From the NCBI GenBank assembly GCA_021234155.1, contig JAJEKV010000075.1:1926001-1990000 (forward strand): a stretch of DNA of 64,000 bases, written 5' to 3'. Position numbers and translations under genes: made by a program. This stretch comes from Isoetes taiwanensis. Its lineage: Eukaryota; Streptophyta; Lycopodiopsida; Isoetales; Isoetaceae. A model generated the notes under the pieces. It saw only the letters and a program-made list of their open reading frames with translations. It had not been told where the DNA came from and made no database searches. Below are positions 47,748 through 59,689 of this stretch, one piece after another (the stretch's first letter is position 1; each line of letters starts with the position of its first letter).

Positions 47748-50294
47748 AATTATTTCAACTAAATATCCTCTAAATATTTTGGAGAGACAACATTTTAATA
47801 GTAAATAGTTTTTTTGGTTTATATATATTTAAAAACTTTTAAAACTTAATAAATAATAGCACTATAACTAATCATGTACAAAGCTTAATAGTTCAATAGA
47901 TTGGAATTCTATAATTTTGTAACAACATTATAGTAATAAAGTTTTAACAATTTTTGGGTTGCCCCTAGGGGGGCAAACCCTTGTTTATGTGGGTTTGTGG
48001 GTATATCCAGGTATATGCCATCATATGCTTAGGATATGCTGGTGACTGCTAAAAACTGGCTGCTGCCAGTAAACTGGCGGTCAGCCCTGTTGTAGGTCGA
48101 TGCTCTTCGAACCGCCTAACCGGCATGATGCAGGCCGGCACCATGGCAAAGCCCTGGATTCAGCGATGCATTCTGGCATTCTGGTTATGGCGGCTTCTCG
48201 GGCATTGAAATTTTGGAATCCAGATTGCGTTATGGTATGCGATCTTGAAGCTTGAGCTCTGTCTGTATATAGTTTGAGATCTTGGGTCTGTGGTACCACC
48301 CTGCAGGCAGGGATTCTCAGGCATAACCCAACATGTATTTTTTAAGTTCTCCTGCCTTCTACGAATGGTTCAAGAAATGCTTGATGCAGGAGATATGCTT
48401 CGAGAATGTCTAGTCTCGAGAATGTATGTAGTTTTTCTCTGGCATGCATGCAAGTGCCTGCATGCCTGTGCATTGCACGCATCACTATGACCTGGTGAAG
48501 GAGGAACATGAAGCAGCATACAAATTTATGCACTGAAGTGGACCTCTGATCTGTGATGGAAGAGATAGTATTTTTGGCTAAGTTGTTGCTTTGGCTTAGT
48601 TAGCTATAGATGGACAGATGTGTTCTATTCCGGACAAGTAATACCTGAGTTGCTTTCTATTAAGAAAAGTAATCTCTTTTCTACTTGGGCTCTTAGGGTT
48701 TTGAATGATAGCAATTGGTTGATCTCTGTGTTTACATGCTTCCGGGATGGCAGTAGGTTTTCCTGGCATTGCTTAGCTTTCTGATACATTTTTCTACATG
48801 TGTGCTTTGTGCTCTCGCCTAGATGATATTTTCCTCAAAGCATGGTATATCATAACGGCTCTGAATAATTGCATATCTGCAGCCAGCACAATAAATTCAT
48901 AGGTTCTTCATAGCTATGGCTGGGTGAAGATTGCAGAGAGTACCTTGTCACAGTAATGGCAGGCAAAAAGGAATAATCTAGCCAGTCGACAAGAATGCAC
49001 TAATTTCAGTTCAGCAAGCGTCTATGTTGGCATAGGAAACTCAAAGTAAAATTATTTTCGTGAGAACAATGATTTCTATGTAGATAAAGAACTTGGAAAT
49101 CAAGTAGCACACAAAGCGAGGTGGCGAAATTCAAGGGAATTGAATAATTATACACTTACAAGGTTTTTGCTTACAATATGGATCTCCCCAAAAGTTGAAA
49201 GAAGCTTATATCCGCATCGTGTACTTCCTAGCCAAGATTATCGCGGTTTGCATGTGGCGATATTCCATCTTTGCCACATGTTCCTAATACAAGTGTTTCA
49301 AACTTCTTATGCTTATCCACCCAATCAATACATTTTTCAGTCCATTATGAACGTTGCCTTTTAAAAGAAGGGCCATTCAAGAGTTTGGGGAATGAGAATG
49401 GCATAGGCGTTTTATATTCCGCCGCCTTTTGCTACTCCCATATCATATAAGTCCGGGCTGGGCAAGGGATGGATTTCCCATACTATATATTTTTTCATGA
49501 AAATTTCAACTAGACAGATATATATAATATGCGGTTTTAACTTTGGTGTCTATTTCTATAATACCATGTACCTAGCTTTCACTTGGCTAATTTGTGTAAT
49601 TGATTCTATTCTAACTAGATGGAGAAGAACCAAGCAATATGAATCAACAATGAAGGAACATATAATATTGAAAACTTTTAATCTATGCTTCCATCCATAG
49701 TTCAATTAACAGAAGCATTACATGGCACCCTCTAACCCTTGAAGGTTTTGCCATATGGAGTTTGATCTCACTAGCTTATGAGCCAAGTTTTAACTTTATG
49801 TAACCGCCTCCACTTTAGGCGTGGCTAGATTATTATTGTTAGTTAAGAGGAATCTCAAACTTGCATTATTAAGGTGAATCTCATAAATGTTATATGCTCG
49901 AACCTAGGGGGGACGAGTATCCCAACTAAGTATAGAATGACATTGATAGGGTGGGCTGCCGATTTGGAAAGACCTAGTTTAACATCCAGCCCTCCTCATA
50001 CCTGTTGTATGGAGTTTTGTAGATCCCCGAGCGAGAGAGTGATTATCTGCTTGTAGTCCTGAGGGGGGCATGGGTGAATATCTTGGACTAGTGGGGAATA
50101 TCTTGGACATGTGGGGCAGGTTTTGTTGCCAGACTTAAAAATCTCTCAACTCAAAGTTCCGCCTCCTATGAGATATGTTTGGAAAAGACTTGGAGAGGGA
50201 TGATGAAAATGGAACCTTGAACCTTTGTTCTCTAACTCGCTAGCATTATTAGCTTAGTAGATCTCTACTTCAAAGGGCCTGGCTCAATATCCAA
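47748..50294. other. no gene seen
   Basis: AT-rich, with a GC palindrome at 47956-47980 (GGGTTGCCCCTAGGGGGGCA, then AACCC), related to the one at 4162. Short open frames near 48290 and 49140 are not recognised. Confidence 0.45.
47956..47980. repeat. GC palindrome, relative of 4162-4183
   Basis: GGGTTGCCCC-TAG-GGGGGCAAACCC after a T-run, the same outer sequence as at 4162. It probably ends the AT-rich block that the LINE at 40617 split. Confidence 0.6.
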
Positions 50295-50412
50295 ACTCCC
50301 TTAGGAGACTGTAATATTAACATATAAGCTTGGATCATCATTGTGCACTCTTGACTCCCTTAGGAGACTGTAATATTAACATATAAGTTTGGATCATCAT
50401 CGTGCACTCTTG
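50295..50412 (+). repeat. 59-bp tandem duplication
   Basis: Two copies beginning ACTCCCTTAGGAGACTGTAA at 50295 and 50354, differing at two positions. Confidence 0.9.
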
Positions 50413-51592
50413 TACATGGATGTATCTCATGGAGTCTTTTAGCTACATGTTTCCGTTTGGTATTGCTCCTATCTGATCCATGGTCCAATTCTATTTAGAT
50501 ATTGACATAAATAAGTGTCATTTCGTGATGTTTGACTTAGTTGGCATTTTCTCACATAGCTAATGTTAATGATAAGGTGTCATGATGTGCTATGGCTTCT
50601 CCAATTCACTATGCTATAAATTGCACCAAACTCCGCTTGATTTCGCTCTATTCCTGTCCATTCTGATCCAAATGCTACGTCTTTTAATGCCTTTTCTAGA
50701 AAATGTTTAGATTCTCTTTCAGAGTGGTGGCTCTCGAGAAAAAAGATCAAAGGTGGAATGGATTTATTTTTAATTTTTTTCCCTCTTTCTTTTTGGTATG
50801 GTATCTTTGAAACTTCTTGTCAGATGGTGCATTTGCAAATGATTTGAATCTTGGTGCATATTCACCAATATTGCTTTGTTTCCTTTGTTCTCAACGGTAA
50901 TTCCCTTTAGCAGGTTCACTATTAGGACCATCTTTGTTAGATATGTATATTCACAACAACTGTTATTATCTTATAAAACAGGACTAATTGATCTACTTGT
51001 AGATCACCATTCTTTAATTTCAATGTGGGAGGCTACCGTGGCAATTCAGGCAGTTGTAATAAATATTTGATCTCCAATAGCTATGTAAAATACGGGTTGA
51101 AGCTGCTATGTTCTGCATATGTTAGCTTTGCATATGTTGTGTATTTGACACTTTTAATAAAGGCATATGTTTTAACAACTTTATAGCGGAGCTAGGTCTA
51201 ATTATCTTTGACCTAGCTGCACTTTCTTTTATGCTCTCTCTGTCCATGTTCCAATGGGAGTTTGCATTAGTTTTGTGGTAGGAATGTTGGAAAGCTGTAT
51301 GGACGAACTATCCCAAGGTCTATGTTTAGGGTTATCACAGCAGCTGCAAACATTTCTCTTCTTTTGCCACTCCGTATGCAGTGAAGTCAATCACTGCTCC
51401 AAATTTTATTTGATTTTTGATCCCTGGGAAGAAAGATTAAGCAATCAGTGTGCAATCTAACATCTAGGAAAATCGGTGTCCGTTTATGAGTAACTACCTA
51501 CTATTTTGCATATATTAGAAGATTATTCAAGAAACATTGTAACATCTGGTATTTTCACGGAAGATTATTTAACACATTGTGAACATTGTGAA
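50413..51592. other. no gene seen
   Basis: Short, unrecognised frames only. Confidence 0.4.
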
Positions 51593-52110
51593 TGTTTTAC
51601 TGAATGTTGTTTATCAAGATGAGCCACATTTTCAAATGCAATGTTACGCTATATGCCATCTTGTAAGAATGCGTACAAGCAATACACTATGTTATGCTAT
51701 ATGCCATCTTATTAGATGCATTGTAGAAACCAAGTGGTTAATCGAATAAAAATACATTAGAGGTAATGATCCACGTTGAGCACAACAAATGTACATGTTT
51801 GGAGACCATAACATCCTATTGTTTAAATTCGGTTTTTCCGGGGTTCCGAAAACTTTTTGGATTTTTTCTTAAGGTAGTTTTGCTAAGGTTTTAGGAGTGT
51901 TTGTTGCCCGCAAAAATTCCCGATCATCCGAAAATCGGGAAATATATTTTTCGTATGATTTGGGGTTTGTGTTACTAATAGAAATTTGTTTTACTGAATG
52001 TTGTTTGTCAAGATGAGCTACATTTTCAAATGCAGCAATGTTATGCTATATGCCATCTTGTAAGATGCATACGCGCAATATACTACGTTATGCTATATGC
52101 ACACTCGTGG
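51593..52110 (+). repeat. direct repeat of about 120 bp, spaced 395 bp
   Basis: TGTTTTACTGAATGTTGTTT, then CAAGATGAGC and GCTATATGCCATCTTGTAAG occur at 51593-51715 and again at 51988-52105 with few changes. Between them is a block with a CCCGAT/ATCGGG hairpin (about 51929-51949). This layout could be two short terminal repeats around an insert. Confidence 0.7.
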
Positions 52111-52403
52111 CTCTAGACTTGGCAGTGCAGGGCCTACTTGCCTGGTGCCTTTACTGGCGAAATGCCCGATTCAACACAATTACATGATGTAATGACCATA
52201 GGATTCATATTACGAACAGAAGTGTCGAGTCCAAATAGACAATGAGCACCTTCTTAAGCTAAAAAAATGACAACCCGTGTTCATATCATTTACACGACTC
52301 CACACAAAACAAACAAAATCCAACACAAAAAAAAACGAAACATGAAAACACACTTTCGAGCCACCGAAGGGCAACCCCTCGTGCGCAACACCTTGTTTTA
52401 ATT

Positions 52404-52610
52404 TTGACAATTATCACGATACATATTACTCTAGATTGTAATAAGTTTAGTATTTATTATTTAATAATCTTTTTACTTTGTCAAACAATGTTTATGAGAT
52501 TCTTAAATATCATTTGTAAATTCTATCTTAAACTAATTATATATAATTCGATATATATTACTTATTATGATGTTTGCTATAATTTGTAAATTGTCAAATC
52601 ATCATAACTG
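52404..52610 (+). repeat. AT-rich dispersed repeat, copy 1
   Basis: Shares TTATTTAATAATCTTTTTAC, then TTTGTCAAAC and GAGATTCTTAAATATCATTT with 56244-56450, about 80-85 percent alike by eye. Just upstream (52360-52400) is a GC-rich patch with CCGAAGGGCAACCCC, similar to the palindromes at 4162 and 47956. Confidence 0.75.
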
Positions 52611-53099
52611 TATTAGTTCAATGCTAAACTATCTAAGCAACATCTTAGTTTCGTAATCTACTTTGTACTCAAAAAGATATAAAGATGAGATTGGACCCCG
52701 ACACACCTGGTTCTCTCCACTCAAGGTGGAGAGGACTGTGTCCTTGACCAAAACCCCTGCTTTTCTTCTCATTCTTTTAATTTACATACATACACACACT
52801 ATTATGCTACTAAATAGAATTAGAATTAGAATTATTGTCCCTAGTGCCCTGAGGCCCCTGGACTGATGTAGCATGGGTGAGCTCCCTCAGGTGGGTGCTA
52901 CTAGCGCATCATGCTGGTTTATAATATTCACTCGCTAACATTTGAAGATTTTGCGACTGAGGGCTTCTGTGCTGGCAAGAGAGCGTTAATCTGCCTCCTG
53001 GCCATCTTCAGATGCTGATTCCTGTTGCAGGAGGAAAAAGCAAAAGCACGCAGGAGGAGGAAAAAAAACAATCAAACCAGTGGCTGTTTATACAAAAAT
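52611..53099. other. no gene seen
   Basis: Nothing recognised. Confidence 0.4.
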
Positions 53100-53420
53100 T
53101 GAATCACGTCGACTAACGACGCATGCGATGCGACGTTAAGTCAATGATCATGTTGCGAGGCCATTGGCGCCGCATGAGCTAAGCGTACTGCGATGTGGCA
53201 TTGCATGTAAAGTCACGTTACCAAAAAGCCAGTTGGCATGACGGATGCATCCCTGTCATAGCGACATGGTCACATGTATCATGTGGTGGCATCACATACG
53301 ACATCTGAGTCTTGTGACGTCGCGTGTGTGACATTAATAGTGACGTTGACGTGACTTAGTCAAGTCAAATGCAACGTCACATATCTCAAACATCACGTGA
53401 TCCAGATGTTGCTATCCCAC
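53100..53420. other. block rich in ACGT, TGACG and GCGACGT motifs
   Basis: About 320 bp with an unusual density of GACG, GCATG and ACGT words in AT-rich surroundings. It may be the subterminal region of a DNA transposon or a CpG-bearing relic. No ends were identified. Confidence 0.4.
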
Positions 53421-53846
53421 ATTGCTAAATGGCCATTTCATTGTTGTATTTGGAATCCAAATTTTGGATTCTATAATGCCACACTTGCTTTACCATCCCA
53501 GGCTCAATATAACATATTTGTGATTTGCTTGCCCAGTATGTCATAATAGGAAGTTGTAAAATAGTTATGAGAGAGCCTTAATACTTGGGCTAGAAGCCAT
53601 CAAACTATCTAGGACAACAATTAAAAAAAATATCAGCAAATAGCAATACGTTTAAAGTCTATATTTTAAAACTGAAAAATTTTGTGATAGGTAGCCACAA
53701 TATAGGTTTGCGTAGAGATATATTTGTTACAGATGATCAACAAGTGCAAATTTTCGATGGAGACTTATTCAACTCTATAAAATATACTTTTCAAAGACTT
53801 GCTCCCTCTCCGCTAGTCAAAAAGACACGAAAGACAAAGAGTTCAT

Positions 53847-55052
53847 TTGGTTTCCATATTTCAGTGTGATGAAGATGCCCATGATGCTTTTCCTAGCTTC
53901 AAATTCTACTTTGCGATTGGATTGAATGAAGGGACAATTTTTGCTTTCTTTGATTTCAAGCCTGGAGCCAACACCTCTCCTTTAATGAGAAACTTAATTA
54001 TATCCTGGAACAAGGTCTCTAAAGCTTATTCTTATGATCCTCTGCATGATTACTACAATAATACTAGTATTTTCTGGACTTCTAACTTAGCTTTTCGAGA
54101 TCAAAGATCTTTAGCTTTGAAACATCCCAGAATTTACAGAAAATGGATGCAAAAAGGTATTTCATGTTTAGGTGATCTATGGCAGGATAATAAATGGATC
54201 TCCTGGACGAGATTTAGATCCAAAATTGGTGGCACTACCTCTGATAAAATCCTTTTTGATCATATTATGAGATCTGTGAAAGCTATTAAGATTGATCCTA
54301 ATACAATATGTAATATTCATTGGTCTTGTGGGAATAAGAAAATTTACAAAGTCTCCAATATTTATGCCCATCTAACTCGAGACTATCCCAAATCTAAAGT
54401 TGGAAAGTATTGGAATATTAACTCTGATCTTGAATCTGTGCTATTTAAAAATATCTGGAGAAGTTACTACTCGCCAAAGGTTGCTTTCTTCACCTGCCTT
54501 TTAGCTAATAAAAGTATTCCTTGTTTGGAACTTGTTCACAGAATCTATTCAAGCTCAGATCATGTCATATCTCAACTTTGTCCTCTTGATTGTAATTCTA
54601 TTGAAAGTGTGCAGCACATTTTTACATGTCAAAAAATTGATAATTTTTGGGTTTGGATCTTAAGTATCTTTGGCATTCCAAAACCTGGGAATATAATTGA
54701 ATTTATTTCCAACAATGAGCCTTTCAGAAACTCAGTCTGTTACATTATTCTATGGAACATTTGGAAGCATAGAAATAGATGTCTTTATGGTGGTCATAAA
54801 ATCTCTATTGCTTGGATTAAGTTTCAAATTATTTATGATATTGAAATGACGGCCACTGCACATAAAAACAAATATGCTGAAAAGTATGATAACAGATGGA
54901 ATTTGCTAGGAAACTTTACTGGTCATTCTCATTCTCATTTAATAGTTTTAAACTACATTGTCATGATCCTGGTTCTAATTTTGATGCTTCTGTTGCTAGA
55001 TTACCTTTGGAATTGTAAATACAAGCTCGATCTTCAATATGACATGGCATAA
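53847..55052 (+). pseudogene. LINE ORF2 C-terminal region with zf-RVT
   Basis: 401 open codons. SPLMRNLIISWNKVSKAYSY and the DLWQDNKWISWTRFRSKIGG stretch correspond to the region after the RT thumb. FKNIWRSYYSPKVAFFTCLL, then ANKSIPC and CPLDCNSIESVQHIFTCQKI form the zf-RVT finger, followed by IILWNIWKHRNRCLYGG. This part helps the LINE RT to hold its template. RT palm and endonuclease are absent, so it is a dead 3' remnant, although its frame is clean. Confidence 0.85.
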
Positions 55053-55061
55053 GAGGCTATA

Positions 55062-55469
55062 ATGGCTAAACTGGAAAATAACAGGGCAGATACATTTCAC
55101 TATAATCATGATTATAGTTTTTGGACTGGTATAGTGAAAGGGCAGTTAATGGACAGGTTGAGTGAAGTTCCAGCAAGGGAAATACAATGGGCTGAAGAGT
55201 TTTGTAAAGGCACTCATCTCGTGCACGAATTATTCTGGTTCATTAACATATATGGCAGGGAGATGACTGATTCCCAATTTGAATTCTACAGAGAGAGTTA
55301 TTACTATCATAGGGGAAGAGCAGATTGCTTTGGAACTTTGATCCATCTAATGGCCACTTGTAACTCTGTTAGGCTTCTTGAGCTTGTGGACTGGGGGAGC
55401 AACCAAATCCCCATTTACCAGCCCTTCATCCGAGATAATTTCCATTTTCTGCACACTTATAATTTTTGA
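55062..55469 (+). CDS. unrecognised ORF between LINE ORF2 and its poly(A)
   Basis: 136 codons, MAKLENNRADTFHYNHDYSF at the start, aromatic- and acid-rich, then QWAEEFCKGTHLVHELFWFI and LVDWGSNQIPIYQPFIRDNF. It starts nine bases after the ORF2 stop and ends about 325 bp before the poly(A). Plant LINEs do not usually have a third ORF here. It may be a LINE ORF3 or a transduced host fragment. There is a faint likeness (E-[FI]-CKG, then aromatic-rich) to the minus-strand ORF at 56914-57276. Function unknown. Confidence 0.45.
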   Translation: MAKLENNRADTFHYNHDYSFWTGIVKGQLMDRLSEVPAREIQWAEEFCKGTHLVHELFWFINIYGREMTDSQFEFYRESYYYHRGRADCFGTLIHLMATCNSVRLLELVDWGSNQIPIYQPFIRDNFHFLHTYNF

Positions 55470-55793
55470 GTTTTCTTTGCTTTTTACCAGGTACAAGGGC
55501 TCAATTCTTCTTTATGCTGAATATCTTTGGCAGACACAGGGTGGATAACCTGACAATACAGGATTTGATAGCAGCACAAGAGGGTTTCCAAGTTCCAAAC
55601 TAGATCTCTGATACAATCGTTTTTATAAGCTTAAAACTCTAAAAGTTATATTCACTCCATGATTGGAGTTCCTTTTTTGGACATAGCAGGAGATATATTT
55701 CTGCATGCCTTTATTTTGGTATATCTTTTTCCAATGGATATACCTTTTTCTGATGTATTTATGTTAACATGAATATAAAAAAATCCTTGCCTT

Positions 55794-55828
<35 letters not shown>

Positions 55829-55832
<4 letters not shown>

Positions 55833-56085
55833 CTTTATCTGCTCAGAGATTCAACTGTTTGGGTTTCAAGGTTATCTTCTTGGACTAATCTCATCGGATC
55901 AAAATAACTTGATCTAGCTAATTTTGCTTATTTTCTGCTATTTTAAGCTACTTTTAAATCCTTATTAGCTTAAACTTTTATGGCTTATCCTTTTTGGATA
56001 TGCCTATGCACTATGTAATTGTTTTCTATAATTAATGACTAAAAAACTTCTTTCTCTCTCTCAAAAAAAAAAAAAAAAAAAAAAA
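55829..56085 (+). repeat. short poly(A)-ended segment, possible retrocopy 3' end
   Basis: About 235 bp without coding sequence, ending in TCTCTCTCTC and a 23-base A-run (56063-56085). It follows directly on the LINE poly(A), as if a second short retrocopy had inserted next to the first or the LINE had read through to a second A-tract. Confidence 0.45.
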
Positions 56086-56243
56086 GGGACAATTTTGGCA
56101 ATGGTATTTTACAATGTATTTGATATCCCCAATAGTTATTACTATTCAAACATTCGACATATATTCGACATGCGGAAGACAATGATAAATGTATCCTTGG
56201 ACTTTCTAGTCCGATGAGTTTTACAATTTTCACAATTTTTCAA

Positions 56244-56450
56244 TTTTGACAAGTATCACAATACATATTAGTCTAGATTAGGCATAAGTTTAGTAGTTAT
56301 TATTTAATAATCTTTTTACTTTGTCAAACCACCTTCATGAGATTCTTAAATATCATTTGTAAATTACTATTTTAAACTGATTATATATAATGCAATCCAT
56401 TAGTTATTATAATATATGCTACAGTTTGTAAACTATCAAATCATCATATA
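56244..56450 (+). repeat. AT-rich dispersed repeat, copy 2
   Basis: The partner of 52404-52610, in the same orientation. The LINE fragment at 53.8-55.8 kb lies between the two copies. Confidence 0.75.
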
Positions 56451-56594
56451 ACAATATTAATTCAACCGTTTATTAGACTATCATGATTCATTTAATTTTT
56501 ATTATGATATATGCTACAAATTGTCAAATCAGAATAAAGCACAATTTCATTATAATGGGAAAATTTTTAGTAAACTGGAATTTTTTTATTATGG

Positions 56595-56735
56595 GGGTTG
56601 TATACATGTGTACAGTACCCTGTATCATAGACCTTATGCATGGGTTGTATACACATGTACAGTACCCTGTATCATAGACCTTATGCAGGGGTTGTATACA
56701 CATGCAGTACCCGTGTATCATACATACATGAATAT
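56595..56735 (+). repeat. 47-bp tandem repeat, three copies
   Basis: The unit GGGTTGTATACACATGTACA, then GTACCCTGTATCATAGACC and TTATGCA has a period of 47. The third copy is shortened. The unit holds the palindromic TGTATACA and TGTACA. Confidence 0.9.
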
Positions 56736-56810
56736 TTAGAGAACATATTAACACAGTATCATATACCAACTTCCAAACACAATAGAGACCGAAGTATGAA
56801 CTATGTATGA

Positions 56811-56893
56811 TAGATAGCAAAGGTTACTAGAGACCATGGCAGTATGTCCCGATAGATAGCAAAGGTTACTACAGACCACGGCAGTATGTCCCT
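56811..56893 (+). repeat. 42-bp tandem duplication
   Basis: GATAGATAGCAAAGGTTACT, then A(G/C)AGACCA(T/C)GGCAGTATGTCCC occurs twice, followed by CTAGTAACCTT, the reverse complement of part of the unit. Confidence 0.9.
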
Positions 56894-56913
56894 AGTAACC
56901 TTCCTCTAGGTTC

Positions 56914-57276
56914 CTAACCCCTTCCCCTTCCCCTTCCCCTTTCCCTGCGAGGTCTAACCCACGCAGCTGGGTTAGGAACCCAGAGCTCACCCATATCCCA
57001 GCCTGATTCTTCCCACCATATGGGGTACCTAGTCATTGCAAAAAGTAATTCCACATGATGATACTCACAGAAGAAGAGCGGACCCAACTCCACAAAGTTG
57101 TTGTATTCGTTGTAGTACGTCCTAATAAGGCCATACATCTGTCCCTTACAAATTTCATGAACGAACTCTGATATGTATTGATCCAGAGAGTGTGCTAAAT
57201 AACCAGCACGAAGAAGAGGCCTCAACTGCTGTAGCATTTCGTCCAGATGAGGAGGGGGTTCAAGAATTCCCCTCAT
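56914..57276 (-). CDS. unrecognised 120-codon ORF
   Basis: Minus strand, MRGILEPPPHLDEMLQQLRP at the start, with an aromatic- and acid-rich centre (YYNEYNNFVELGPLFFCEYH, then HVELLFAMTRYPIWWEESGW). The C-terminal end is basic and low in complexity (RPRRERGRGRGRG), produced by a CCCTTC repeat. The composition looks protein-like and unlike a random frame. The stop lies inside the simple repeat, so the natural end is uncertain. No family recognised. It ends about 180 bp from the chromovirus LTR. Confidence 0.4.
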   Translation of the reverse strand: MRGILEPPPHLDEMLQQLRPLLRAGYLAHSLDQYISEFVHEICKGQMYGLIRTYYNEYNNFVELGPLFFCEYHHVELLFAMTRYPIWWEESGWDMGELWVPNPAAWVRPRRERGRGRGRG

Positions 57277-57457
57277 TCAAGTCTCCTATAACATTCAGAT
57301 GGATTAATTTCCATCAGTGGCTCATGACCACAATCAAATCGCTCCAGAATGAAGTTGATCAACTCCATTGCAAGCTCCTTGGTGGGACTGTGGCGCAACC
57401 TCCACTCCAAGAAATGGTCAAATAGCTCATCTTGATCAGGCCGCACAGAATGCTTGG

Positions 57458-59039
57458 TGTGACGCTCCGTGAACGTATACGACCCTCGGACGTATACATA
57501 CGGGGACTTTCCCCTCCCATGGCAACCAACTCACCATGAGCAGGGCCCTCCGTCTAACTCAGGCCATCTATAAAAGATGCTCAAGTGAAGGACACAGAGG
57601 GGTCATTCGGCCCACGCCTTCAATGGGACTCCTATGTCGCGGAAACGTGAACACAAGGTTAGCACACAGCATAATCATATCATAATTTACCACCACGTGG
57701 GGTGGCACATCCATCCAAGTGACAACAACAAAGAATATGCATTTAATACTAGGGAAAACACCCAAACCCATGGTTCTACCCGGCTCGGACTCGGTGAGGA
57801 TCGACCCGGCGGCTAGGTCTCAAGAGATCGCCAGACCCGAATCTTGACATGGCGTTGGGCGGCATAGAACATCGGCTAGGGTTGTCCACTCCATCCCCCC
57901 TCCCCCGTGCACACTTTGCGGATGGGTCGATTCACGCTATGGCCATTATAGCCTTCCTGAGACGCGGAGACTCAAGGCATCACCCTTGAGCCTACTCGGG
58001 GTTCATGAAGCCCTAGTCCCAGACGAGGCAGGTCGGGAAGTGTCCCCTTCCGGGATTGCGGTGGTTCCATGGGTGAGCTAGAGAATCGTGCCGCATCGCG
58101 CGACCCCCCGCATCCGTGCCCGGCTTACTCACCTAAATCTACTCAAAGTGCATGGTGCCCCATACGGGTCACACCTCCTACACCAGGAGTGTCGGACCCA
58201 TACCCCCGGCCCTCTCGTGACCGGCTATCGGGCCTAGCCCACTATAGGAGTCTCGGAGCCTTTTATGTTCATGCAAACCCCACCCCCACTTCACCTTCGT
58301 CCCTTCTCGGTGCTAAGCCATTCCATAGCATCTACGACCGATGGTCTCTTGTACCTGTAGCAACTAATGGGAAATACAGGGATCAACCTAGGGTATACTA
58401 CTAGCATGGCTCGGAGGGTCTCTATCCCCCTAATTCCCCATCTCCAGAGTAATACTATACAAAGAACTATCAATTCATCCTTTAAGAGCAAGACCAGAAT
58501 CAGAAATAAAGAGAACTCACCTTTGCAATCAAGGGTTAGTTCCGACAGGTAAAGCACAGAGAAAGCAGAAGAAATGAACACAACAAGTGCCCAACAGGGG
58601 CGCTACTCTAAAAATATCAAGCTACTCTAACCACCCACCTGAGTTCCTGCTGGATCCGTTGTCATTTGGTGCTTCCATCTTCCCTGGACTTGGCGCTCAG
58701 CTCTGGACACCTGCAATAAAGGCTTAGCAAGGTGGAAAAACTCAAGCTGCTTGCTCCTCTTGATCAATTTTGGGAGTCAATCAGGGCTAGGGGTCAAGTT
58801 GATGACCCAAATTGGAACTTCCCATGCTGGCCAATCGAGTTAGGCCAGGTGGCGCTCCCCTAAATAGCCAATTAGTCCACTTCAAATAATTGGATAATTA
58901 TCCTTTAATGGTTAATTTAGCATAGCTAAATTAATCCCTTTTAGGTCAATGTCAAAATACCCCATGGTGGCGTACCTTTACTGGTGACGTGTCAGTATAT
59001 TATTTATACGTATCCCGTATAAATACTTGGAACGTCACA
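57458..59039 (-). repeat. 3' LTR of the chromovirus, 1582 bp
   Basis: Bounded by TGTGACGCTCC on the left and GGAACGTCACA on the right, so each strand reads TG...CA with a short inverted end. The right end abuts a polypurine tract. Near the right end the minus strand has ATACGTATAAATAATATACT (about 59017-58998), a TATA box expected shortly before the transcription start. It is long for this group. The 5 bp on the left, CTTGG, should recur next to the 5' LTR outside the window. Confidence 0.85.
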
Positions 59040-59054
59040 TTCTCCCCCCCTTAG
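59040..59054 (-). promoter_or_regulatory. polypurine tract, plus-strand primer
   Basis: TAAGGGGGGGAGAA on the minus strand directly before the LTR start TGTGACG. This is where RNase H leaves the primer for second-strand synthesis. Confidence 0.85.
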
Positions 59055-59680
59055 AAATAATGTTGTCCTCAGCATTGGGGTTAGTTAACCAGAGACAGTT
59101 AATCGCAGAACTGAAATAGGAGAAAGTATACTTAAGAAAGGAAGATAACTCATTATTTCTGACAGTAATAGATTGAAGTTCAAAATATATCAGAGTGTAA
59201 GCATCAAGGTGCATTTTACAGACTTATCATCAAAGAAAGTTCAAGGACCGAAGTCCAATTTCAAAACATTATCGGCAACGAAAAGAACACATGTAGACCA
59301 AACAGAACTGAAGAAGTCGGGCCATCAGCAACCCTCTATACATGGGCAGGTCACGAACTGTTCACTGGCATGCACATGTCAGTATATCAGTATAAATAAT
59401 TAATATAAATAGATTGTGGTTGAAGGGACCACCCCCTATAATGAATAAAAGAAAACCCTATCTACAAGGGGACCTATCATGTCTATGGTTTGCAATTCAT
59501 TGCGGCATAGGGAATGGTCGATTTCCCATTGTAGCCGAGATGAACGCGGCCTATCAACTATATGCTCTCCAAGCTATTCGTGGTCATGTCAACATCGACA
59601 GTACACCACGTCCTAGAGAACACAAAGGTGATCTCATCATCGGTAACTATTATTACTTACGATGCATCTACCCCTCTAGA
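59055..59680 (-). other. chromovirus 3' untranslated region
   Basis: About 0.6 kb between the end of pol and the polypurine tract. The plus-strand open frames here (59173-59403, 59414-59758) are antisense shadows. Confidence 0.6.
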
Positions 59681-59689
59681 GCGTCACTC

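Larger units (their letters stand above)
53847..55828 (+). mobile_element. 5'-truncated LINE, 3' part with poly(A)
   Basis: It has the C-terminal part of ORF2, a further ORF of 136 codons, a 3' UTR and a 34-base poly(A) (55795-55828). The true 5' break lies somewhere between about 53650 and 53847. No target duplication was found by eye. It is AT-rich and not closely related to the two LINEs at 27-47 kb. Confidence 0.8.

Noticed and set aside
57458-59039. GC-rich plus-strand ORFs at 58069-58404 as a gene
   Set aside because: They lie inside the LTR; frames are short and without homology.
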